Shown here: piece after piece, positions 7,089-14,089 of the stretch
How positions within the stretch are numbered: the stretch's first letter is position 1
Layout: every line of letters starts with the position of its first letter
Source: Granulosicoccus sp965367215
GTDB taxonomy: Bacteria > Pseudomonadota > Gammaproteobacteria > Granulosicoccales > Granulosicoccaceae
Direction of reading: 5' to 3'
Assembly (NCBI GenBank): GCA_965367215.1
Contig: CBDUIJ010000135.1
Coordinates: 1 to 14,089 of the forward strand
DNA length: 14,089 bases
Translations under genes and position numbers: made by a program
The notes under the pieces: model-generated
Databases searched by the model: none
What the model was told of the DNA's origin: nothing
The model's input: the letters and a program-made list of their open reading frames with translations, nothing else

Positions 7089-7390
7089 GGCTTCTCCTTG
7101 AAAGGCCGTTTTACTTACCTGTTATATTGACGTGTAACCCCCCTAACCGGTATTGATAAAAGTCACTTTCTGACCGTATTGACGGGGTAAAAATACCCGG
7201 AGCTTCAACACAAGACTGATGCCTTACGCTCAGGCACAAATGCCTTGACAGACGCAGTGACACAAACAGGGAGCCCGCGCTCGACTAACACTCGTCGCTC
7301 CAGTGTCACCGAAACATCATGATGTTGAAGGACTTGTGTCACATGACAGCAACATCATGAGACTCTGATCCACACTCGGTTGTTGCCTTG
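7089..7390. promoter_or_regulatory. Divergent intergenic region with several palindromes
   Basis: This 302-bp gap separates the divergent CotH-family and PhoD-family genes. It contains GGGTA-AAAA-TACCC (7185-7198), AGGCA-CAAA-TGCCT (7232-7245), a perfect 14-bp palindrome AACATCATGATGTT (7313-7326), a second copy of its half AACATCATGA at 7351-7360, and TGTCA-CA-TGACA (7337-7348). A perfect TTGACA occurs at 7245-7250 but has no -10 partner. These look like operator sites, but no specific regulator can be named. No small gene is apparent. Confidence 0.5.
7121..7126 (-). promoter_or_regulatory. Possible -10 element for the CotH-family gene
   Basis: The minus strand reads TATAAC here, a 5/6 match to a -10 hexamer, about 33 bases before the ATG at 7088. 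No good -35 hexamer lies 16-18 bases upstream, where a run of six G is found, so an activator would be needed if it is used. Confidence 0.3.
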
Positions 7391-8971
7391 ATGCGTACGC
7401 CCTACGAGCACGCACTCGCCAGTCTGTCGCGGCGCGAGTTCCTGAATGTCAGCTGGAAGCTGGGTATCGGCGCCGCCCTCATGTCATCAGGCAGTCAGCG
7501 CCTCTGGGCGACTCCGGTATTCGACAGTTACCCCTTCACTCTGGGTGTTGCCTCGGGCGACCCCTTACCCGATGGCATCGTCCTGTGGACTCGTCTGGCT
7601 CCCAAACCATTGGAAGGCGGCGGTTTACCACATGTCGCTATCGAGGTGGAATGGGAGATCGCCGAGGACGAACTGCTCCACCAACCGGTGCAGACAGGCA
7701 GGACTCTGGCCAGGGCGGAACTGGGTCACGCGGTGCATGTCGAGGTTGACGCCCTGCAGCCCGGCAGGAATTACTGGTATCGATTCACCGCCGGTGGCAT
7801 TCAAAGCCCTGTCGGCAGAACACGAACGGCTCCTTCGCCGCAAGCCGATGTCGAGCATCTGCACATCGGTGTCTGCGGCTGCAATCACTACGAACAAGGT
7901 TTTTTCAGTGCCTACAGGCATATGGCCGACGAACACTTCGACGCCATCTTTCATACAGGGGACTACATTTACGAATACGCCCCGTATGACGGCAAGAGCA
8001 GCCGCGTCCGACAGCATCTGGGACAAGAGACGTTTTCACTGGACGATTACCGCAATCGTTATGCCCTCTACAAGCTCGACGTCGATCTGCAAGCCATGCA
8101 CGCCTCGGCCCCGTTCATCGCCACCTGGGACGATCACGAGATAGACAACGACTGGGCAGCAGAATTCAGCGAAACCAATACGCCGCCGGAAATATTTCGC
8201 CTGCGCCGGGCCGCCGCCTTTCAGGCCTACTATGAAGCCATGCCTCTGCGGCGCTCGGCGTTGCCGACTGCGTCTCATCTACAGCTCTACCGGCAGTTGC
8301 AATTCGGTCGACTGATGTCGGTCAATGTGCTCGACACTCGCCAGTATCGTTCGCGACAGGCTTGTCACGACCGCTCGATGTCGAACTGCACGGACTTCGC
8401 AGACCTTGAACGGACCATGCTGGGCAGTCGACAGGAAAACTGGTTGCAAGATCAGCTGAGCCGCAGCCACGCCCACTGGAACGTGCTTGCACAACAGGTG
8501 CCCATGTTCGGACGCGAAGCGACTGCTGCCAGTGCCGGCAACCGGCACGTGATGGACAAATGGTCCGGCTACCCCGCTGCTCGTGATCGCCTGGTGGGGC
8601 AGATAGTCGATGCCGGCCTGAAGAATGTCGTGGTGCTGTCTGGCGATATTCACAGCCATTGGGCAGCTGATGTACCGCGCATCATGAATCAGCCTGACGG
8701 AGAGTCCGTAGCCGTAGAGCTGACCACAACGTCCATCAGCTCCGGTGGAGATGGCAGCGATGTGGCCAGCTACTGGCAGGATATCGCCCCCACTCATCCG
8801 CATGTTCATCACCACAGTAACCGGCGCGGCTATCTGCGCTGTGACATCACCCCCGACTACTGGCAAAGCGATTTCATGGTACTCGATGCTGTCTCACGGC
8901 CCGATGGCATTCTCAGCCGCGGAGCCCGCATGGTTGTCGAACCCAATAACCCAACCGTGGTACACGCCTGA
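7391..8971 (+). CDS. PhoD-family alkaline phosphatase/phosphodiesterase, Tat-exported
   Basis: A 526-residue enzyme of the PhoD family, metal-dependent phosphoesterases that release phosphate from mono- or diesters outside the cytoplasm. The N-terminus has the twin-arginine motif SRREFL (residues 13-18) with a hydrophobic segment and a likely cut after LWA at 40. Residues about 45-145 are the PhoD N-terminal beta-sandwich with FTLGVASGDPLPDGIVLWTRL. The catalytic domain shows CNHYEQGFFSAYRHM with Cys164, GDYIYEY (190-196), WDDHEIDND (246-254), LDTRQYRS and SGDIHSHW (417-424), all consistent with metal ligands of the family. The ATG at 7391 lacks a clear Shine-Dalgarno sequence; TTG at 7388 is an alternative. 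The TGA overlaps the next ATG. I did not find a convincing Pho box upstream. Symbol omitted since PhoD paralogues are common. Confidence 0.93.
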   Translation: MRTPYEHALASLSRREFLNVSWKLGIGAALMSSGSQRLWATPVFDSYPFTLGVASGDPLPDGIVLWTRLAPKPLEGGGLPHVAIEVEWEIAEDELLHQPVQTGRTLARAELGHAVHVEVDALQPGRNYWYRFTAGGIQSPVGRTRTAPSPQADVEHLHIGVCGCNHYEQGFFSAYRHMADEHFDAIFHTGDYIYEYAPYDGKSSRVRQHLGQETFSLDDYRNRYALYKLDVDLQAMHASAPFIATWDDHEIDNDWAAEFSETNTPPEIFRLRRAAAFQAYYEAMPLRRSALPTASHLQLYRQLQFGRLMSVNVLDTRQYRSRQACHDRSMSNCTDFADLERTMLGSRQENWLQDQLSRSHAHWNVLAQQVPMFGREATAASAGNRHVMDKWSGYPAARDRLVGQIVDAGLKNVVVLSGDIHSHWAADVPRIMNQPDGESVAVELTTTSISSGGDGSDVASYWQDIAPTHPHVHHHSNRRGYLRCDITPDYWQSDFMVLDAVSRPDGILSRGARMVVEPNNPTVVHA

Positions 8972-9393
8972 TGATGAAAGCAATACGCATTTCCAGCCTG
9001 GGCAAGATCGATCTGCTGAGTCTGACCCTGTTGGCTGGCATCCTTCCGGGCCTTGCGGTTTCCGGTGCAGCCTCCGGTAGCCTGCGCAGTATCCTGATTC
9101 CAGCGCAGAGTATCCCGACAGAGGTCAGCCATCAGGCCGACTGCCTTTGGCTGCAGGCACGCAATCATGGCTTCTACGGTATCCAGCACCAGGCGGTTAC
9201 CGGCAAGGCCACGGCAAGTGAAGAAGAACTGTGGCAGGTCTTTCTCGACTCCACGGGCGAACACGAGTGCGGTTCACCGTTGACAGAGTTGACCGAACTG
9301 GTGCCTGCCCTGCTTGCCAGTCTACCCGAGGCCGACCGGCACTTCATGAGTCAGACCAGCGAATCAGGTGTTTTCCAGCGCAGTGTAAAGTAG
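8971..9393 (+). CDS. Unknown probable secreted protein downstream of PhoD-family gene
   Basis: A 140-residue protein whose start overlaps the PhoD-family stop (TGATG), so it is likely made from the same transcript by coupled translation; ATG at 8974 is an alternative start. Residues 4-34 resemble a signal peptide with basic residues K3, R6 and K12 before a Leu-rich core and a small-residue region (VSGAASG) as a possible cut site. The mature part is about 105 residues with two cysteines (58 and 100) that could form a disulphide in the periplasm, and helical acidic stretches (TASEEELWQVFLD, TELVPALLASLPEADR). I do not recognise a family. The coupling suggests a role linked to the phosphoesterase. 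Confidence 0.7.
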   Translation: MMKAIRISSLGKIDLLSLTLLAGILPGLAVSGAASGSLRSILIPAQSIPTEVSHQADCLWLQARNHGFYGIQHQAVTGKATASEEELWQVFLDSTGEHECGSPLTELTELVPALLASLPEADRHFMSQTSESGVFQRSVK

Positions 9394-9424
9394 ACGTTCG
9401 CAAACAGGATGCTTCGGCAAGCTC

Positions 9425-12400
9425 TTACGCTCGACGCGCTTGAGTACCGCTTCGCTGATTGACCAGAAATGCGGTTATCTGCTCGGCCGGCTGTGGACGG
9501 CTGATCAGGTATCCCTGCACTTCATCACAACCCAACTGATGCAGAATTTCCAACTGCGCATCGGTCTCGACGCCCTCGCCCACCACCCGCAGGTTCAGGG
9601 CATGTGCCATGTTGATGACCGAGCCCACCATTGCTCGTGAGCGTGGACTGGACTCGACTTCCTCCATGAACATTCGGTCGATCTTCACCACATCCAGTGG
9701 CAGATCCGCCAGCAATGACAGTGAGGTATAACCGGTCCCGAAATCATCCAACGAGATGCTCACCCCCGACTCCCGCAGTCGCGACAATGCCAGTCGAGCC
9801 TTTTCCGGATTGTCCAGCACCGTGGTTTCAGTCAGCTCGATTTCAAGCTGTCGACCCTCGACGCCGGCCTCCTTCAATGCCTGCAAGGTCTCCTCGACCA
9901 GTGTTTCCGCACGCAGCTGCATGGGTGAGATATTGATCGAGACTCGCAAATCACCGAACCCCATTGAACGCCACACGATGATCTGTTGCAGTGTCGCCTT
10001 CAACACTCGTTGTGACAACTCGTCGATAAGTCCATTGGCTTCAGCGACTTCCACAAACAACTGTGGGGGCACGAAACCACGTGTTTCATGCCGCCAACGT
10101 AACAACGCTTCCATCCCCGTGACTCGCCGCTCCTTCATATCGAATTTGGGCTGAAACCAGACCTCGATCATGTCCTTGTCCAGTGCTTCATGCAGATCCG
10201 ACTCCAGCCGGATATAGTCATTGGAGGCAACATGCAACTGACTCGATTTGAACGCATGCGAAATCTTGTCTGTTTTGAGCATCGCCTCTGCACGTGCTTC
10301 GCTGGCCTCGACGAACAGTGTGCTCGCCAACTGATCACCTCGCGATGCGATAGCGATACCGATGGCGGCACCGATGTACACTTTTTCTCCACCCAGGAGA
10401 AAGGGCTCGGAGAACAATCTCTTCAACCGTGTCACGACAACCATGGCACTGGTTGTGTCATTCAGGGACGCAAGCAGGATCGCGTATTCGTTGGAGGTGA
10501 TTCGGGACAGAGAGTGATCCGCCGACAGCAGGGACACCAGGTCGGTGGACCGCAAACCATTCTGCAGACGATCCATGACATTGACGATCAGCTCATCGCA
10601 CAGTGCATAACCGAATGTGGACAGCAGTCGATCCATATCCCGAATCGCAAACGAGATGACACCAACCAGCGTTTCATCCCTGGCAGCTCGAATCAATTCT
10701 GCCTCCGTTCTTTGCAGAAAGATCGAACGTAGTGGCATTCCGGTCAGGACATCGAACTCACCGATCACACTGAGCTCATGTTCGCGTTGTTGCAGCAGGC
10801 CTTCCAGCTCCAGTATGCGAGCCTGAGCATGGTCAGAGGCCGATGAGGACACCATCGCACCAGTTACCTTCTCTGTGACCGAAGTGATCGCCCTGGATTC
10901 GACTTCCATGCCTGGAACATGGATCACTACTTGATTTCGCCCGTGTTCCTTCGCTTGGTACAATCCCTTGTCAGCGGCGTCAACCAGCTCACTGCCCTCG
11001 GTAGCTCCGCAGGACATATCGGAAACACCGAAGCTCGATGACAGGGCCGGCACTGCCAGGCGGTCGCCATAGGCCAGCGCTATGACCGCAATTCTGGCAC
11101 GCTCGGCGATTCGTGCTGCCTGTTCGGCATTCTTTCCGGGCAGAACAATGACAAACTCCTCGCCGCCATAGCGTCCCACCAGGTCCAGATCTTCACAGAT
11201 ACCCTGCAAGGTCTTTGCTATCGCCTTGATGACAGCATCGCCCACGGCATGTCCGTAGGTGTCATTCACCTGCTTGAAGTGGTCAATGTCGGTCATGACG
11301 CACGACAGCGGCGTTCCCTCCGCTTGCGCTTGCTTCAGATAGCCGTCAAGCGTCTCCATGAGCGTACGACGATTGGCAATACCGGTTAGTGGATCGGTAG
11401 TCGCCAGCAACTTCAACTCACGATTCTTTTCACTGATCACCTCCTTCGACTGACGCAATTTGATCAGCGTCTTCGTCAGTTCACGGTTCTGGCGCTCCAC
11501 TGTCGTCATGTCGTCGAGGGTCACCAGAACTCCCTTGCGCCCCTCCTCGCCTTCACCGATAAATGCACAACTGACCTGGAACGAGCGCTTTTCCTCATCA
11601 GCGCCCACAAGTGTCATCTGTACATCCGATTTTGCCAGACCACTGAGCAGCGTCGTCTCCCAGGGGCCTTGCCAATCTTCCGACTTTTGCCATGGCCAAT
11701 CATCCAGCGAGCGACCAACCAGCTCGTTCGCGGTTTTGCCGGCAATGTTTGCAGCCGAGAGGTTGGCCATCACGATGCGCAGTTTGGCATCCAGAACGAT
11801 AACGCCTTCACTGAACAGGTTCATCGCGGAATCCACTCGCCCCGGTACCGCACTTCCAGGGTCCAGTTGAACCAGAGCCCGGTTCAGAAAGGCGGTAAAA
11901 GCCACCAGAGAACATATTGCGACAAAGGCCAGCCAGAGCATCTCGCTTCGTTGATTGGCCAACGGCGCGAAAGCCACAAGCACTTCACCCCACAAGTGAT
12001 TCTCGTCGTAGATGGGAACTTTCAACTGTGTCGCCGTGGAGCGGGAGGCGCTCTCGTCGAACAGTGTTGTATCACCCAGCTCAGCCAGCACGACACCTGT
12101 GTCGCGTACCAGCGCTGCCGCGTGGACATCACCATTTCTCAATACAAAACGCGACACCGTGGATTGAATTTCACCAAGATCACCTTCACTGGCCAGTGTG
12201 GACAGCTGAGTCGCCATGGCTTCGACGACAACCTTGCGTGATTCTCGAGAGACGTCGCCCGCATCGGTTTTCAGCCCCAGCAGATCAGCGAGAAACATCA
12301 CGCTCAAACTGAGCATGACCAGACTACCTCCCAGAATCAAGGGACGTATGAGCGGCGCCACAGCTTTATACAGGCGCAAGGATTTCAGCTTCTCAAGCAT
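9425..12400 (-). CDS. Membrane PAS-GGDEF-GGDEF-EAL cyclic-di-GMP protein
   Basis: A 991-residue inner-membrane signalling protein. Transmembrane helices near 19-41 and 153-173 enclose a periplasmic region of about 110 residues that probably senses something. A PAS-like domain (about 190-300) and a coiled coil (300-333) lead to a GGDEF domain (about 330-495) with intact GGEEF at 412-416; the inhibitory RxxD motif is altered to EDLD. A second GGDEF-like domain (about 545-715) lacks the motif (ITSNEY instead) but keeps RSTD (617-620). The EAL domain (about 730-975) has E764 of EALLRW, N823, E855, D885-D886, K906, E942 and Q962, so phosphodiesterase activity is expected. The ATG at 12400 overlaps the upstream stop by 8 bp and has AGGG nine bases before it; upstream in-frame ATGs would encode non-signal residues shared with the previous gene. 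Confidence 0.92.
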   Translation of the reverse strand: MLEKLKSLRLYKAVAPLIRPLILGGSLVMLSLSVMFLADLLGLKTDAGDVSRESRKVVVEAMATQLSTLASEGDLGEIQSTVSRFVLRNGDVHAAALVRDTGVVLAELGDTTLFDESASRSTATQLKVPIYDENHLWGEVLVAFAPLANQRSEMLWLAFVAICSLVAFTAFLNRALVQLDPGSAVPGRVDSAMNLFSEGVIVLDAKLRIVMANLSAANIAGKTANELVGRSLDDWPWQKSEDWQGPWETTLLSGLAKSDVQMTLVGADEEKRSFQVSCAFIGEGEEGRKGVLVTLDDMTTVERQNRELTKTLIKLRQSKEVISEKNRELKLLATTDPLTGIANRRTLMETLDGYLKQAQAEGTPLSCVMTDIDHFKQVNDTYGHAVGDAVIKAIAKTLQGICEDLDLVGRYGGEEFVIVLPGKNAEQAARIAERARIAVIALAYGDRLAVPALSSSFGVSDMSCGATEGSELVDAADKGLYQAKEHGRNQVVIHVPGMEVESRAITSVTEKVTGAMVSSSASDHAQARILELEGLLQQREHELSVIGEFDVLTGMPLRSIFLQRTEAELIRAARDETLVGVISFAIRDMDRLLSTFGYALCDELIVNVMDRLQNGLRSTDLVSLLSADHSLSRITSNEYAILLASLNDTTSAMVVVTRLKRLFSEPFLLGGEKVYIGAAIGIAIASRGDQLASTLFVEASEARAEAMLKTDKISHAFKSSQLHVASNDYIRLESDLHEALDKDMIEVWFQPKFDMKERRVTGMEALLRWRHETRGFVPPQLFVEVAEANGLIDELSQRVLKATLQQIIVWRSMGFGDLRVSINISPMQLRAETLVEETLQALKEAGVEGRQLEIELTETTVLDNPEKARLALSRLRESGVSISLDDFGTGYTSLSLLADLPLDVVKIDRMFMEEVESSPRSRAMVGSVINMAHALNLRVVGEGVETDAQLEILHQLGCDEVQGYLISRPQPAEQITAFLVNQRSGTQARRA

Positions 12401-14089
12401 TTTTCGCATCCCTGGGGTTGTCGGGATCGTTGGCCGCGTCGGGGCCATGGTCCTTGTTCGCCTCGACACCTTGTTCATACCAGGGTTCATCCTCATCCCA
12501 TCGTGTGAGAATGGGCACTGGATCCAGAGGTCGCCACAAGGGAGTCGCAGTAATGGTTGCGGAAACCAGCAAGCCGGAACGCAGCACCCAGGTCACGACG
12601 CCCGCTGTCAGAGAGGCACCGACGAATGTTGGTGCCGAGGCGACCAGGGCTTTGCGCGCCTTCGATTCTTCAACCATCTGATCGACCTGATCACGCAGAG
12701 CAAGGATGGCATCATGCAATTCGATCGACTGCGATGAATAGCTCAGGTCCAGGTCGAACGTTGCGCCCAGATCGCTGATTTCATGCTCAAGCAGAACCTC
12801 CAGCATGGCGCTGATGGCGTTGCCGACGGGATGAATAGAGGGCGGTTTATCCTCGGCGTCTGCTGATTGTTCGACGGTATAGCCTGACGTCACATTGGTA
12901 AACTCCACCTCTGCGAACGGCGCCTTCGAGCTCTTGCCTTCACTTTCGGTAACGGGTTCGTTGAAGCGATTGAAAACCCTGTCGCTCGTCTCCTCACTGA
13001 TCAATGAAGTAATGACCGAAGATGATGTCTCTTCTGGTTGTTTATCAACCACGTATTCAGGTGTGACTACCAACGTCTCCTGAACCTCGTCGACGGCCTC
13101 CTGTGCCGCACCAAGGGTCGGAACATCAGGACTCGACGCTTGAACATTCAGCCACACTCGCGCACTGGCTCGGTTGCCAGCAGCATCTTCCACCTCGTAG
13201 TCAAAACCATCCTTGCCGGCGAAACCTTCATCAGGCCTGTATTCCAGCAACCCCGAATTCGTCAGCGTCAGAGTGCCATGCTGAGGCTGAGTGAAACTCA
13301 GCAGTGTCAGGGATTCTCCTTCGGGGTCGGAGTCGTTGGACAACAACGATGCTATCGGATCAATGCTCAGCACCTGTTCTTGATCGGCGTCCAGAGTGTC
13401 AGTTTGTGCCGTCGGCGATTCATTCACATCCAGCACGTTGATCGTCAGTGTCTGGATATCGGTCTGACCATCGTTGTCAGTGACAGTGATATCGACTTCG
13501 TAGCGGTCTCTTGTCTCATGGTCCGGGGTTATGGTGAACGTCAGAACTCCGGTATCTGCATTGATGGTGAATACAGCCTGATCCGCACCACCGGACACGC
13601 TGTACGTCTGTGTTGCATCGGCGTCCACATCGGTGGCGGTGATGGTTGTCACTTCATTTTGATTTTCATTCACAGAGACAGTGGCTGTAGCACCACCGCC
13701 ATCGCTCGTGATGACCGGTGCCTCATTGACATCATTGACTGAGATGGACAGTGTTTGAACATCAGTCAAACCATCTTCATCAGTAGCGGTGACTTCAACG
13801 TCGTAAGAGCTCTGGACTTCATGATCAGGTGCGCTGATGAATGACAAGTCACCGGTACTCGCATCAATGGTAAAAGCCGATTGGTCTGCACCACCAGTCA
13901 AGCTGTAAATCTGTGCGTCACCGTCATCTACATCGGTGGCCTCGACTCTCGTGACGAACGTTTGGTTTTCATCCACAGCGACAGAGGCAGTTTCACCACC
14001 GCCGTCACTGGTAATTACCGGTGCTTCATTTACGTCATTGACCGTGATGGTCAGTGTTTGAACATCAGTTAGACCGTCGCTATCCATGA
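12393..14089 (-). CDS. Large cadherin-repeat protein, C-terminal part (starts beyond window)
   Basis: The C-terminal 564 residues of a larger protein; the ATG at 14087 is internal, since the frame there already reads like the end of a repeat (DSDGLTDVQTLTITVNDV). Two full cadherin-like repeats of 101 residues (about 20-120 and 121-221 of the visible part) show calcium-binding-type motifs DVNEAP, DENQ, ATDVD and PDHE. A related Ig-like domain follows (about 222-315: PTAQTDTLDADQ, LLSNDSDPEGESLTL, GFDYEVEDAAGN). Then come a Ser/Glu-rich linker (316-420), a helical region (450-480), a probable transmembrane helix (about 485-511) with WRPLDPVPIL behind it, and an acidic 35-residue tail. Such proteins are adhesin-like; no type I secretion RTX signal is seen at the end. 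It overlaps the c-di-GMP gene by 8 bp. Confidence 0.88.
   Translation of the reverse strand, partial: MDSDGLTDVQTLTITVNDVNEAPVITSDGGGETASVAVDENQTFVTRVEATDVDDGDAQIYSLTGGADQSAFTIDASTGDLSFISAPDHEVQSSYDVEVTATDEDGLTDVQTLSISVNDVNEAPVITSDGGGATATVSVNENQNEVTTITATDVDADATQTYSVSGGADQAVFTINADTGVLTFTITPDHETRDRYEVDITVTDNDGQTDIQTLTINVLDVNESPTAQTDTLDADQEQVLSIDPIASLLSNDSDPEGESLTLLSFTQPQHGTLTLTNSGLLEYRPDEGFAGKDGFDYEVEDAAGNRASARVWLNVQASSPDVPTLGAAQEAVDEVQETLVVTPEYVVDKQPEETSSSVITSLISEETSDRVFNRFNEPVTESEGKSSKAPFAEVEFTNVTSGYTVEQSADAEDKPPSIHPVGNAISAMLEVLLEHEISDLGATFDLDLSYSSQSIELHDAILALRDQVDQMVEESKARKALVASAPTFVGASLTAGVVTWVLRSGLLVSATITATPLWRPLDPVPILTRWDEDEPWYEQGVEANKDHGPDAANDPDNPRDAKNA
13425..14089 (-). repeat. Tandem 303-bp cadherin-type repeats
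   Basis: Two complete units (13728-14030 and 13425-13727) and the end of a third at the right edge encode 101-residue cadherin-like domains, about 60% alike by eye. The array certainly continues past the right edge, so the number of units is not known. Confidence 0.8.

Noticed and set aside
7245..7250. Perfect TTGACA as a -35 for the PhoD-family gene
   Set aside because: No sequence resembling a -10 hexamer occurs 16-18 bp downstream, so it is not reported as a promoter.
7245..7341. Pho box upstream of the PhoD-family gene
   Set aside because: TGTCA-like motifs are present, but the pair near 7246-7262 (minus strand) is 12 bp apart instead of 11, and around 7304-7341 (plus strand) the intervening units match poorly.
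9411..9422. GCTT-CGGC-AAGC hairpin between the convergent genes ending at 9393 and 9425
   Set aside because: Only a 4-bp stem with no T-run on either side; too weak to call a terminator.
12400..12496. Longer N-terminus for the c-di-GMP gene starting at 12496
   Set aside because: The additional 32 residues overlap the cadherin gene's coding sequence and are Thr/Pro/Arg rich without family resemblance; the ATG at 12400 has an AGGG upstream and starts just before the first membrane helix.
13038..13742. 234-residue plus-strand open frame opposite the cadherin gene
   Set aside because: It is antisense to strongly supported cadherin-like repeats, and its product has no recognisable features.

Overview
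This window looks like chromosomal DNA from a Gram-negative gammaproteobacterium of moderately high GC. The support is a lipobox signal peptide, a Tat-exported PhoD-family phosphoesterase, a probable outer-membrane barrel, a GGDEF/EAL signalling protein, and a very large cadherin-repeat protein of a kind common in aquatic gammaproteobacteria. I cannot name the genus. There are no RNA genes, CRISPR arrays, transposases or phage genes, so this reads as an envelope and signalling neighbourhood rather than a mobile element.

Left part (1-2856, all minus strand). An exported protein starts at 54 and runs off the left edge; a three-unit Pho-box-like element (116-144) lies upstream of it. Next come a small conserved hypothetical protein (150-413), a long perfect inverted repeat (442-491), a YidB/DUF937-family protein (503-904), and a two-gene operon (1076-2856). 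In that operon an LVIVD-type beta-propeller appears to be split: the first blades are fused to a VanZ-like membrane domain, and the remaining blades sit on a lipoprotein whose start overlaps the stop of the membrane gene.

Middle part (2946-9393). A plus-strand exported beta-rich protein (2946-3707) converges on a DUF1330 protein (3731-4024). A 946-residue exported CotH-kinase-family protein with four N-terminal fibronectin-III-like domains (4248-7088) has a good intrinsic terminator. It is divergent from a Tat-exported PhoD-family phosphoesterase (7391-8971), whose stop overlaps the start of an unknown secreted protein (8971-9393). The 302-bp region between the divergent genes is rich in small palindromes.

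Right part (9425-14089, minus strand). The C-terminal 564 residues of a large cadherin-repeat protein have a predicted transmembrane helix near the end. They overlap by 8 bp the start of a 991-residue membrane-bound PAS-GGDEF-GGDEF-EAL protein. Overlap and shared direction suggest that a surface or periplasmic adhesion-type protein and a cyclic-di-GMP enzyme are made together.

Common themes are envelope beta-rich proteins, possible extracytoplasmic phosphate chemistry (CotH kinase fold opposite PhoD, plus a Pho box), and cyclic-di-GMP control. The most interesting points are the split propeller, the coupled cadherin/c-di-GMP gene pair, and the Pho-box-like array at the left edge.
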